64,000 nt of DNA from Spongiimicrobium salis (GTDB taxonomy: Bacteria; Bacteroidota; Bacteroidia; Flavobacteriales; Flavobacteriaceae): positions 496,001 to 560,000 of the forward strand of contig NZ_JBHEQA010000003.1 of NCBI RefSeq assembly GCF_043678055.1, written 5' to 3'. The notes below the pieces were generated by a model. The model did no database searches. It was not told the DNA's origin and saw only the letters and a list, made by a program, of their open reading frames with translations. Below, piece after piece: positions 44,270 through 53,137 of the stretch. Position numbers and translations under genes: made by a program. Position 1 is the stretch's first letter, and each line of letters opens with the position of its first letter.

Positions 44270-45997
44270 TTAATCAATAATTTTAGACCCGGAAGAATTA
44301 TTAATAAAGATGATTAAATCATAATCTTCTTTTAAATCTGTCTCGTAGAATTCATTTGGGGTTTTCATTTGTCCTACTTGTCTAAAGTCAAGTTTTTCCA
44401 ATAACCATTGAGCATGCACTGATTTTTGTGCTTTAACACTACGCAGATCAATAATGAAAATAGGAACATTAATAGTGTTGAAAAAATTTTCAAAAGTCCC
44501 GGTATACGATTCCTGTGCCTGATAGCTAGTCAACCCATTATTTCCAATGGCAGTGTAAGACCCTTTATGAAAGGCAAAACCAATGGATACATAGTCCTTT
44601 GCTAGACTATCGGACAATACATTCCCCATACCATACATAGTCCTTTGAATATGTGCATTATGTGCCCAAATAGCAATTTTTGCTTTTTTCTTTTGAGATC
44701 TTATCCACATAAGATTCTCCGCCATAAATGGGCCTCTTGTGAAAACTGTTTTATCAATATACTGCTCAATAATTCTGATGTTTTGATGAAGCCAGGACCG
44801 CTTTTTCTTACTTAAATTCAAATTCTTTAATGCTTGTCCTATTAGATTCAATTTTTCTTTAGCAATGAATTTATCTTCCTTAGAAATGGCGCCCATCCTA
44901 GAACCTAGATGTTGTTGTGAAGTTTTATTTAATATTTGTTTAAGAGCAGTTAAGATATTTAATACTGCATCATTATTTCTAAAGTTTTTTTCTAACTCCT
45001 TGATAGATTGATCATAGTATTGCATATCAAATCCCGTGAATTTTATTTTTTGCCCTGATACATTGTACAACTTCATCCATTCTACCATATCCAATACTTC
45101 CTGCGTGTTCCAAGTCCAAAAATGCATGCCTTTGATCAAATCCTTTGGATTTCCCTTTCCATCTATGATATAGTTATTGATCTTATAGGCTTCGGGCATA
45201 TTGGCCTCCATAGAAAATATATCGAAATCTTTATTTTCGGCCAGAAATTTGATTATTCGATGCTTCATTTTGAATATTTCACTAGAACCATGGGTAACCT
45301 CTCCAAGTCCTACTACTTGGGCGTCTCCGATTAAAGCGTCTAGAATCTCAAGATCTCCGGAGGATTTTGTATTGGGGTCATAAGAAGATAAGGGGTATAC
45401 ATTCTTTTTTAGCCATTCTTTTTCTTCCTCTGTAAGTGCTGTTGATCGCGGTTGTATATCCTTGAATTCTTGGCCATCAATATGAATTTGAAAATTATCA
45501 AACCAGGCTGTTCCTTTTCCTGACAATAAACCTCCAAACTCAATTTCCGTAGCATTCTCATCAATGTTCAGTTTCAATGAGACTTCTTGCCAATCGTTTG
45601 AGCCTTGCAAACCTGTGTCTTCCATATTGTCAAATGCCAAATCCCCATTCGGACCAGTTACCTTCCACCAAAGACCAGCATAACCTTGGGTTATTGATTC
45701 CGTCTTCAAATACCCTTTGAACTCAATACTTTTACCTTTGACCAATTCAACTGGAAAGTATCCCGTAAAGGCTCCGAATGAATTTTCCTTTGGGGAATTA
45801 CTTGCCATACGCAAGCTTTTGGCTAAACTATGTTTTTCGGTTTCATCCAACTCAGCAATATACCCAGGACAACTGCAATACCATTTTTTAGGAGTTGTTG
45901 ATCCGTAAATTTCATATTCAAAGTCAAGATTTAAAAACTCTTGGGAAAGTGATGTGCCACTTAAACATATACAAAATATTAAAATTCGTATTCTCAT
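44270..45997 (-). CDS. Secreted erythromycin esterase-like protein
   Basis: 575 aa. Signal peptide (FCICLSGTSLSQ). Residues 20-175 form a jelly-roll/carbohydrate-binding-like beta domain (WWKVTGPNGDLAFDN, GKGTAWFDNFQIHIDG). Residues 190-575 are an EreA/EreB-type esterase: VVGLGEVTHGSSEIFKMKHRII near 229 with the catalytic His, FSMEANMPEAYKINNYI near 260 with the Glu, and KIAIWAHNAHIQR near 438. True Ere enzymes open macrolide lactones; most homologues have unknown ester substrates. It is 173 bp downstream of the lanthipeptide enzyme operon on the same strand. Confidence 0.88.
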   Translation of the reverse strand: MRIRILIFCICLSGTSLSQEFLNLDFEYEIYGSTTPKKWYCSCPGYIAELDETEKHSLAKSLRMASNSPKENSFGAFTGYFPVELVKGKSIEFKGYLKTESITQGYAGLWWKVTGPNGDLAFDNMEDTGLQGSNDWQEVSLKLNIDENATEIEFGGLLSGKGTAWFDNFQIHIDGQEFKDIQPRSTALTEEEKEWLKKNVYPLSSYDPNTKSSGDLEILDALIGDAQVVGLGEVTHGSSEIFKMKHRIIKFLAENKDFDIFSMEANMPEAYKINNYIIDGKGNPKDLIKGMHFWTWNTQEVLDMVEWMKLYNVSGQKIKFTGFDMQYYDQSIKELEKNFRNNDAVLNILTALKQILNKTSQQHLGSRMGAISKEDKFIAKEKLNLIGQALKNLNLSKKKRSWLHQNIRIIEQYIDKTVFTRGPFMAENLMWIRSQKKKAKIAIWAHNAHIQRTMYGMGNVLSDSLAKDYVSIGFAFHKGSYTAIGNNGLTSYQAQESYTGTFENFFNTINVPIFIIDLRSVKAQKSVHAQWLLEKLDFRQVGQMKTPNEFYETDLKEDYDLIIFINNSSGSKIID

Positions 45998-46170
45998 AAT
46001 ATTAATTTAGATAGCTTCCATTTATGTATAAGGTTTAATGTATTGACGTACTTAAGCCTAATTTAACATAGAATGCAATCTTAAATCACTGTGAGGAAGT
46101 CAAACAAGATTCAAGGTTACTATAAAATTAGACCTATTTGTTTTGAGTGTTTGAATCTAAAACTAAAAAA

Positions 46171-47067
46171 TCACTTTGTACTTATTTTTTTTCGTGCATA
46201 AATAGATTTGTAATATCTATACAAAAAATCATAACAGACCATCTCATTCAACCTGTTCTTTGATTTAAACAATCGATTCATTAGCATATGAATATAACTA
46301 CTCATTAGATCATTAAAGTTCACATGCAACTGTTCTTTATTTCTAAAGTATAGTATTTGTTGTGCAATTGGTTTCATTTTTTCTCCATTTATTTTCAAAA
46401 TCTCCAAAATAAGTTCATAATCTGGGTGGCTTTCTTTTGTAAATGTCATAAACTGCTCTATAATTGAGCGCTTTTTTCGATACTTATCGTCCAATTGTTT
46501 TTTCAACGGTCGCGACATCCCAAATTCTTTGCCAAAACCAGTTTTCAAGCCTTCCATTAAAACCAATTTTTCTTCAAGTAAATACATGAAGCAATTTAAA
46601 AGGTGGTCTATGGCCCTTAGGCCGAACAACCATCTTAATTCTTCACCTTCATCACCTTCAATGATATCTAAAAATTGAACAACGATAGCGCTGTCATAAC
46701 AAAAAAGGGTTTCGGATAATTCCATAGTATTTTGGCCGTATCTTTCAATTTCCCTATTGTACGTATCCAGTTGTATTTTCCAAATTAGGTCTTGTTCTAA
46801 AAATTGACTTAAGGGGTCATAATACCTAGCAATAATCTTACCAACACCAATTTTATCAGTACAATGAAAACGAATACGCAGATGATGTTTAGGGTCTCCG
46901 TAGCGGATGAAAAACCATTTATCGATAATACCTTCTTGCATTAATTGCTCCGAAATTGGTTTAAAAATTTCTGTTAAAACTAAATCGGCTGTTTTATGAC
47001 CAGTATATATTTTATAATAGAGCCATTCACTGCCAACACAAAAATTATACCGTGCTTCTTCAGCCAT
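46171..47067 (-). CDS. LanB C-terminal (glutamate-elimination) domain protein
   Basis: 298 aa from ATG 47067 (MAEEARYNFCVGSEWLYYKIY), which overlaps the upstream LanB stop by 8 bp; a longer start at 47103 is possible. The protein matches the SpaB_C / thiopeptide-type bacteriocin biosynthesis domain: WLYYKIYTGHKTADLVL near 10, FFIRYGDPKHHLRIRFHC near 50, then ERYGQNTMELSETLFCYDS near 100. In class I lanthipeptide dehydratases this domain removes glutamate from glutamylated Ser/Thr to leave dehydroamino acids. Here it is a separate polypeptide. Confidence 0.9.
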   Translation of the reverse strand: MAEEARYNFCVGSEWLYYKIYTGHKTADLVLTEIFKPISEQLMQEGIIDKWFFIRYGDPKHHLRIRFHCTDKIGVGKIIARYYDPLSQFLEQDLIWKIQLDTYNREIERYGQNTMELSETLFCYDSAIVVQFLDIIEGDEGEELRWLFGLRAIDHLLNCFMYLLEEKLVLMEGLKTGFGKEFGMSRPLKKQLDDKYRKKRSIIEQFMTFTKESHPDYELILEILKINGEKMKPIAQQILYFRNKEQLHVNFNDLMSSYIHMLMNRLFKSKNRLNEMVCYDFLYRYYKSIYARKKISTK

Positions 47068-49315
47068 TTTCTTCTTTTTTTTGTGATCGTAATTTTTCCT
47101 CATTATAAAATGAGACTATGATTTGGTGCGTGTAGTAATCGCTATCAGATTTAACAATGCCATCGTTTCCAAACAAAAATTCAGTGAGCAGAAATTCCGG
47201 TCTATTTTTAACCGTATCCAATAGCATCAGAACCGAAGTATTATTTTCGAAGTTGACCAAAAGTTCGTTGTCACCATCGCTTAAAAGGACATACTGAGGT
47301 AATTTTAATCTTTTTCGAAATTCGTTAAGTATTTTTTGAAATACTTCGTTATTATTACTGTTGCTCTTCAAAGCTTCGACATCCTTATTTTTCAATTTCC
47401 ATTTGGCTTTTTGCAATATTAAATTCTCATATTCTACCCTAGGAACAAAAGTTCTATTATTTTCTAAAAACCCAAAGTTAAAATAGATACTGCTTCTAAG
47501 GTTCTGAGTTTGCATATCGCAGAGAAATTGATAAATAGGTAAAGCATTGATAGAAAAGTTATGTGCATTTGATAAATGTGGCAATACCTCTTTGTTTATT
47601 TTTTTTGACCGTAATACAATTCGATCATTTTTGACCGAAATGAATAAGTCGTCCAATAGTATTTGATGGTCAGGAGCTAGATTGGATTTCGCTAGGTAGG
47701 GAATTTCATAGTCCCTAAATGAAGGTCGCATTAGAATATTGCCGGCTCTTGCTTCTGGCAAGTGTACAATTTCAGCAAGTATTTTATCCGGGTTAATTTC
47801 GCTTTCTATAGCGGTAATATTCTTGGTATGCTGGTTCAAAGCTTCATCACCATGACAGAACCTTCCGAGAAGATTAGCGGCACTTGAACCTCCAATTCCT
47901 GAAAACTGTACTTTTTCATTACCGTCTTCGGTAATAATTTCAATCATAGCAGAAATTGTATCCGGTAAATCATTCCATTGTAGTGGATAGTCTTCAAAAT
48001 CTGTATTGGTCAAAATTATTTTTTGTCTTCCTTTTTTATCACATTCAATCAATTTACGCTCGAGAATCCCTTGAATACTAGTTTTGCTAAACGCAGTTTT
48101 GTTGTAGACGTCCTGCTTATAGGGTAAAACTATATCGTCTATAAGTGGATTAACATCTCCGTTTCCCCTGTCTTGAAGATATCCAATACCTGTTTCAACA
48201 TCTAAGGCCTTAGCTAATGGAATTTCTCTTGCCTCATAACGTTCTAAAAACGCTTCTTTGAATTTGGATAAGTTGTTTTCTGCTGGCGGAGGGGTTAATT
48301 TATTTAATAATATCATTCCTTTTTTAATAGCTTCTACCACTTCAATAGAAAGTTTATTTTCTTTTGGTAGAAGCTCCATATCTGTTTGAAACAAATATTT
48401 AAGTTCAAATGATGTAGGGTATTCCTTTAGATATCGGGTAATAGCCATATATATTTCCGTATCATTGCCAATATGGTTATCCAGATGATTTAAATACTTT
48501 TCTATATTGCTTAAGAAATCGATTTCTTTGGTAGTCCCTTCTATTTTTTTTAAAATTCCATTTATCTGCGGCATAAATTCAGACCCTGATACCGAGGGTT
48601 CCAATTCGCTTACCAATAATTGGCTGTCCATTAGTTCACTGATAAAATTTTCCGCATCTTCTTCAGGGATATCATCTTCTGTCAAAAGCTTAATCAGATG
48701 ATGTAAATAAGCACCTGAACTGGCATTAACGAGTATTTTTTGCAGATATTCAGAATTATCAACTTCTACAATATGATGATGTCTTCTGCTTTCTACATAA
48801 TAGTATTCTATATACCTTAGTTGTTTTCCTGTACTATAAATACTTGAATTTGGGTAGTATCTAAGTTGTTCTCGAATTCCTTTCTTTTTTGATATATCGT
48901 GGGAAAAAGCAACCAAGTAGTTCATATCTAAGCGAGTATGCCTAGTGTTACTATGTGGCAATCCAATTTTGATGACCGTACTTGAGTGAAATTCTCCTAG
49001 GCTACAGCCAGCAAAAAGCCCGAAAGGAGTGCAGCGTGCAGTCATTCTAGTCAGGTATTTCAATAAAGAATACCGAATTTTTTTTTCTTTTTTCTTATCC
49101 AATTCTCCTTTAGCCCATTTCTCCATTTCAAAATAAAGTGAAGGAGAAGCCAAAAAGCAAGCTTCCTTAATCAATGGTTCCTCGTATACCTGTTTTAATG
49201 TACTATTTGGTATGGTAGTACCAGAAGTAAGTTTTTTATAAAAATCAAAACTTAATACAGGTGTCCTTAATACAAAACGAGGAAAGTGCTTATAAGGGTT
49301 TTTAATACGGCTCAT
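47060..49315 (-). CDS. LanB N-terminal (glutamylation) lantibiotic dehydratase
   Basis: 751 aa. Lant_dehydr_N family: it uses glutamyl-tRNA(Glu) to esterify Ser/Thr of the precursor. Near residue 92 it carries TRMTARCTPFGLFAGCSLGEF, the conserved Arg/TPFGLFAG motif of this family; RLDMNYLVAFSHDIS follows at 127 and VHLPEARAGNILMRP near 520. Complete LanBs have about 1000 aa with the elimination domain at the C-terminus; here that domain is in the next gene, with 8 bp overlap. A 17-bp gap separates it from an upstream frame at 49333-49569. Confidence 0.93.
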   Translation of the reverse strand: MSRIKNPYKHFPRFVLRTPVLSFDFYKKLTSGTTIPNSTLKQVYEEPLIKEACFLASPSLYFEMEKWAKGELDKKKEKKIRYSLLKYLTRMTARCTPFGLFAGCSLGEFHSSTVIKIGLPHSNTRHTRLDMNYLVAFSHDISKKKGIREQLRYYPNSSIYSTGKQLRYIEYYYVESRRHHHIVEVDNSEYLQKILVNASSGAYLHHLIKLLTEDDIPEEDAENFISELMDSQLLVSELEPSVSGSEFMPQINGILKKIEGTTKEIDFLSNIEKYLNHLDNHIGNDTEIYMAITRYLKEYPTSFELKYLFQTDMELLPKENKLSIEVVEAIKKGMILLNKLTPPPAENNLSKFKEAFLERYEAREIPLAKALDVETGIGYLQDRGNGDVNPLIDDIVLPYKQDVYNKTAFSKTSIQGILERKLIECDKKGRQKIILTNTDFEDYPLQWNDLPDTISAMIEIITEDGNEKVQFSGIGGSSAANLLGRFCHGDEALNQHTKNITAIESEINPDKILAEIVHLPEARAGNILMRPSFRDYEIPYLAKSNLAPDHQILLDDLFISVKNDRIVLRSKKINKEVLPHLSNAHNFSINALPIYQFLCDMQTQNLRSSIYFNFGFLENNRTFVPRVEYENLILQKAKWKLKNKDVEALKSNSNNNEVFQKILNEFRKRLKLPQYVLLSDGDNELLVNFENNTSVLMLLDTVKNRPEFLLTEFLFGNDGIVKSDSDYYTHQIIVSFYNEEKLRSQKKEENG

Positions 49316-49332
49316 TATATTTTAACTAATCA

Positions 49333-49569
49333 TTAAACATTTATCCACGGTATTGAATTCTTATGGAATAGAGCAGTGGCTTCTATTTCAGTCTTAACCT
49401 TATCCTCTAACAAATTATTCAGGGGTCCAATTTTTTCTAAAATATAGCATCTCTCGTGCTCATTATAGCAATCATTAGAAGTTGCTTTTATAAGATGCAC
49501 TAAAATCAAGATAAAATCGAAGCATTTGGAATAGCAAGAAAATAGTTGTTCTACGTAAAAAACCTTTAA
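49333..49569 (-). CDS. Unassigned small frame between lanC and lanB, no canonical start
   Basis: An uninterrupted frame of 78 codons ends TAA at 49333, 17 bp before the lanB ATG, and begins within the lanC stop. It has no ATG; the first plausible starts are TTG 49509 and GTG 49500 (giving about 58 or 55 aa). The frame reads as protein-like: a hydrophobic stretch (CFDFILILVHLIKA), four Cys, and an amphipathic acidic end (LEDKVKTEIEATALFHK). It may be a start-shifted small gene, a fragment of a larger lost gene, or reached by frameshift near the T6 run at 49556-49561. Not recognised. Confidence 0.4.
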   Translation of the reverse strand, partial: LKVFYVEQLFSCYSKCFDFILILVHLIKATSNDCYNEHERCYILEKIGPLNNLLEDKVKTEIEATALFHKNSIPWINV

Positions 49570-50819
49570 TCAATTAAAAGGGATTTGGACCATCCATTCG
49601 ATTTTTTCATGATGTCTTCCATTAAGACCAAACCTATTCCAGTTATGCCTTCGAGCACAGACAATTCATTTTTCCATTTTTTACTACCTCCCATAAAGAA
49701 TTTATACCCTGCGTATCCCGATTCATCATTCCCCATGGCGAACCCTAAATTCATCCAACGATTATATGCTTGTAGAAAATTGGGTTGGCCCGTACTATCA
49801 TATGCTTGTTTAAATATCATAGCATTCCCAAAACTGCCATGGCAAATACATGCATCATGGACTAAATGTTCTTCGTGCCCTGTTCGATTCGCTGCGGAAA
49901 GAAGGGCTTTAATGCCCCAATCGGTTATTTCAGTGTTGCTAAGATGTTTTCCACATTGTAACAATACTTGTCCAACTCCTAAATCTCCATAACACCAAGC
50001 AACTCTACTTATCTTACTAGATGTTTTAGCCGTTAATTCATTCGGAAAATGAGATATTTCTCCTTCATCATTTTCAATTTTTTCAATGTATTTGATAATC
50101 CCAAAAATAAGATCAGTTACGTTTATCTCTAGCCCAGGACATTCATCAACCCATCTTAGATATGCTAATATGCTAGGTATACCATGCGCTAAGCCAATAT
50201 CATAATAATTCTCCCGGACCGTATCTTCTGGCTTAAGTTTTCTTGACCACTTGATAGTATCCTGCTCATAGATCGCATGTTTTCGAAGTTCAACAATGAA
50301 GTCTTCTATGTATGTATAATATGTCTTCTTTAATACCATATCCTTTGTATTTTGGAATCTTCTTAAAAATACAACGGCATACCCTAGAGCTCCCTGCAAC
50401 AAATCATAATTTCCATTTTCTAACAAAAACATCATCGTATTGTGAAGAAATGGATTTAACATTTTCATATTTTCCTCGACCTCAATATCGCAGTAATTAT
50501 TAGAATCAATGAAATCAATACTCCATAAATATCCTGCAATTCCAGTACAATATGAGGCATTAGAGTAACCGTTTTCAATGGCTTCATTACAATTTAGAAT
50601 AAGTTCAATGGCCTCATCATAGCTTTTTTCGTCATCTAAGAGGGCAGCGTACATGAATTTGAAGACTGCCGTTCCTGATTTACCCACCAGGAATCCTATG
50701 TGATCCTGTTCATACATATGCGCATCTAGAGCTTCATTAATCTTTCCTAGAAGTTTATGTTTTTCTTTAAGGTCAAAATCAGTGGAATTATAGCTTTCTA
50801 GATTTTTAAAATTCATCAT
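49566..50819 (-). CDS. LanC-like lanthionine synthetase cyclase
   Basis: 417 aa. LanC alpha-toroid protein. The zinc ligands are intact: Cys in VAWCYGDLGVG (Cys 276) and Cys-His in CICHGSFGN (Cys 326, His 327). GLAHGIPSILAY (His 212) is the conserved active-site His region, and the GxxG-type inner repeat segments (CTGIAGYLWS, LLQGALGYAVV, EGITGIGLVLME) recur. It adds Cys thiols to dehydro-residues to form (methyl)lanthionine rings. Its ATG overlaps the carbamoyltransferase stop by 14 bp, so the two enzymes are cotranslated. Confidence 0.93.
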   Translation of the reverse strand: MMNFKNLESYNSTDFDLKEKHKLLGKINEALDAHMYEQDHIGFLVGKSGTAVFKFMYAALLDDEKSYDEAIELILNCNEAIENGYSNASYCTGIAGYLWSIDFIDSNNYCDIEVEENMKMLNPFLHNTMMFLLENGNYDLLQGALGYAVVFLRRFQNTKDMVLKKTYYTYIEDFIVELRKHAIYEQDTIKWSRKLKPEDTVRENYYDIGLAHGIPSILAYLRWVDECPGLEINVTDLIFGIIKYIEKIENDEGEISHFPNELTAKTSSKISRVAWCYGDLGVGQVLLQCGKHLSNTEITDWGIKALLSAANRTGHEEHLVHDACICHGSFGNAMIFKQAYDSTGQPNFLQAYNRWMNLGFAMGNDESGYAGYKFFMGGSKKWKNELSVLEGITGIGLVLMEDIMKKSNGWSKSLLID

Positions 50820-52515
50820 TGGACATTTTTAATTCAAAAACTTTTTCAATTGATTTTATCTGCTTTTCGTTGTAAAACAAAACATTTTCACTCCAAATAA
50901 AATCAATCTTCCCCCAATCCATTGCACTTTCAACATCGGGGAAGAAACCTCTGCCTTTGTAATTGGCACTTGTATTAACTAAAACGGGAATTCCTGATAA
51001 TTTATAATACTCCATCAATACGTTGTACATGGGTTTGTTATTGGAGCTATTTATGGTTTGAAGCCGAGCAGTTCCATCTGAATGGATGACTGCCGGTATT
51101 TTTGGACTCCAGTCCCTGTTGACCCTATGTTCAAATAACATATAGGGGTCAGTTCCCCCAGGAGTAAAAATTTTATTTGCCATAGATTCAATACATATAG
51201 GAGCTAGAGGTCGGTATTGTTCACGTTGTTTGAGATCGTTAATAATTACTTTCATTTGACTCGTGGTAGCGTCAGCGAGAATGCTTCGATTACCAAGGGC
51301 TCTTGGCCCCAATTCGGCATTATTGGTTAAAAAAACTACTGGTTTTTTTAGTTTAAATAATATATGGGCAAGCTGAGTAGGACTACAGTTGATCGATTTC
51401 CAATTAACCGAGTGGTTTATATCTTTTTTTCTTTTTAGATAAGGTCCTCTATACACATCCCAGTCAATCGATGCAATTTCATATTTATCATAAATGAGCG
51501 CTGCTGCAGCTCCAATTGAACTTCCTGAATCGTTTGGAAATGGAGGAATCCAAATATTTAGACCAAATGTTTTTCTAATCTTTGAATTCCATTTGATATT
51601 CAAAGCAGCACCTCCACTATAACAAAGATTTTCTGATCTATTCCCATCCCTTTTGAGTATTTTTCTTATCCCATTTATCAAAAGAGTTTCAATAAAGTAG
51701 TGAAAAGTAGTGATTATATCCTCGTCCCTATATTTTTTATCTCTTATATTACGAATGAATTTGGTTGCATATTGGTAAGGTATATTAGGCAGATTTTCAA
51801 TTTTGCGTAAAGACGATTCCATCTCATCATAAACTTGATTTAAGGAGTTTAAAATTTCATTATTAATTTCCCCCAAGGCAACATAAGCCATGATTTTCCC
51901 TGCAATTGAAAGCTCATCTTTAATAACGTTCCCATTTTTTTTGTATGGGCCAAAATGTTGACAAAATATGGAATAAACGTTTGCTCCAAAATAGAAAGGA
52001 GAACCTAAATATTCCAAAATATCTTTCTTTGGATTGAAAAAATAAATCAAAGGAAATGTCCCACCATCCCAAACCATTAAATAAGCCGGATCACGCTTTT
52101 TTGAAAAGCTACTTGTTGCGTAACTTCCAATAAGATGGTTATATAAATGGGTTGTACTTGAATAAGGGTAATTCACACCTTTGAAAATAAAATTGTCAAA
52201 ATTTACAATCTTTCTCAACTTATTTACATCCGAACCACCATATGGCGCCACTCGGAGTTTATATTCCTCAGGATGATCATAAATATCAATTTGGCCAGAA
52301 TCTTGCCCTATCCAACCATCAACCGTAATGTGATCGAAATCCGACAGAGAATATTGATGGTCATTTAAGATTTGTTCAATATCTCGAGTATCATTTAATA
52401 TTTTAAAACGGTTATTGTTATCCAGTTTTTCAAGTTCGATACAGAACTCTAAAGAATCTCCATTTACAACACTAATAGAACCATCATGTGTTAGTTTAAG
52501 AGCTAATATTTTCAT
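50806..52515 (-). CDS. NodU/CmcH-type O-carbamoyltransferase in a RiPP cluster
   Basis: 569 aa, full length for the TobZ/NodU/CmcH family, which moves the carbamoyl group of carbamoyl phosphate to a hydroxyl via carbamoyl-AMP. Kae1-like N-terminal domain: LALKLTHDGSISVVNGD, then His-x-x-x-His in SSTTHLYNHLIG (His 123 and 127), VWDGGTFPLIY near 148 and LCYSGGAALNIKWN near 295. YrdC-related C-terminal domain: IPPFPNDSGSSIGAAAAL, ELGPRALGNRSILAD, REQYRPLAPICIE and VLVNTSANYKG. Placement with lanC and lanB by overlap or short gaps implies that the substrate is the lanthipeptide. Divergent from the DinB gene with a 26-bp gap. Confidence 0.92.
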   Translation of the reverse strand: MKILALKLTHDGSISVVNGDSLEFCIELEKLDNNNRFKILNDTRDIEQILNDHQYSLSDFDHITVDGWIGQDSGQIDIYDHPEEYKLRVAPYGGSDVNKLRKIVNFDNFIFKGVNYPYSSTTHLYNHLIGSYATSSFSKKRDPAYLMVWDGGTFPLIYFFNPKKDILEYLGSPFYFGANVYSIFCQHFGPYKKNGNVIKDELSIAGKIMAYVALGEINNEILNSLNQVYDEMESSLRKIENLPNIPYQYATKFIRNIRDKKYRDEDIITTFHYFIETLLINGIRKILKRDGNRSENLCYSGGAALNIKWNSKIRKTFGLNIWIPPFPNDSGSSIGAAAALIYDKYEIASIDWDVYRGPYLKRKKDINHSVNWKSINCSPTQLAHILFKLKKPVVFLTNNAELGPRALGNRSILADATTSQMKVIINDLKQREQYRPLAPICIESMANKIFTPGGTDPYMLFEHRVNRDWSPKIPAVIHSDGTARLQTINSSNNKPMYNVLMEYYKLSGIPVLVNTSANYKGRGFFPDVESAMDWGKIDFIWSENVLFYNEKQIKSIEKVFELKMSNDEF

Positions 52516-52541
52516 ATTTTTAAATAATTTAATTTCAATGA

Positions 52542-53090
52542 ATGGCTTCTACTAATAACAAAATAAGAAAATTATCAATTCAATCAATTCAGGGATTTGA
52601 TAAGGAAATAGGAATATTGATATCCCAATTAGAATACGTACGAGAAATGACATATGGCTTAGTTGAAAAGCTAAGTATGGACGCCTTGGATTATAGGTTA
52701 AATAATCAATTTAATAGTATTGGGACGATCTTATTTCATGTCGCTGCATTGGAATATTCTTCTATTATAAAATTTGTTTTAAAGAGACCACTCACCGCGG
52801 AAGAATACCATCATTACTTTTATGGATTAACCGGTAATTTAATTCATAATCAAATGAAAGAAAAAACGATTGATTTTTATTTACAAGAACTTGAAATTGC
52901 AAGAAAGCTAACGTATGCCAAATTATCAGAATTAAAAGATCCGTGGTTAAGCATAAAAGACAAGCAACTTGAAAATACATATGATGTCAATAACTATTTT
53001 TATTTAAGACATATTGCTGACGATGAACTCAGTCATCAAGGTCAAATAAAATGGATTATTTCTTCCTATAAAAAAACCTCAAACAATTAG
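52542..53090 (+). CDS. DinB-family (four-helix) protein, antisense inside the cluster
   Basis: 182 aa. DinB/DUF664-type bundle with a possible metal triad: His in ILFHVAALEYS near 68 and the pair in LRHIADDELSHQGQIKW near 160-170. Superfamily members include thiol-dependent S-transferases and maleylpyruvate isomerase, and many of unknown use. It is transcribed opposite to the precursor and to the carbamoyltransferase-lanC-lanB operon between which it lies; its 5' end is 26 bp from the carbamoyltransferase start. A link to the peptide pathway, perhaps thiol chemistry, is inference only. Confidence 0.85.
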   Translation: MASTNNKIRKLSIQSIQGFDKEIGILISQLEYVREMTYGLVEKLSMDALDYRLNNQFNSIGTILFHVAALEYSSIIKFVLKRPLTAEEYHHYFYGLTGNLIHNQMKEKTIDFYLQELEIARKLTYAKLSELKDPWLSIKDKQLENTYDVNNYFYLRHIADDELSHQGQIKWIISSYKKTSNN

Positions 53091-53100
53091 TGTTCGAGGT
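53070..53100 (-). terminator. Terminator of the precursor transcript
   Basis: On the minus strand ACCTCGAACA pairs with TGTTTGAGGT (one mismatch, loop CTAAT) and is followed directly by seven T residues. It lies 38 bp after the lanA stop and overlaps the last codons of the DinB gene, so most lanA transcripts should end before the enzyme genes. Confidence 0.7.
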
Positions 53101-53137
53101 CTACTAATAATAAGAATAATCTTTCATTAAAATTATT

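Noticed and set aside
52792..52980. Hydrophobic 62-aa minus-strand frame considered as a second bacteriocin or immunity peptide
   Set aside because: It is the complement of the DinB gene, has no leader motif, and its residues follow the codon pattern of the opposite strand.
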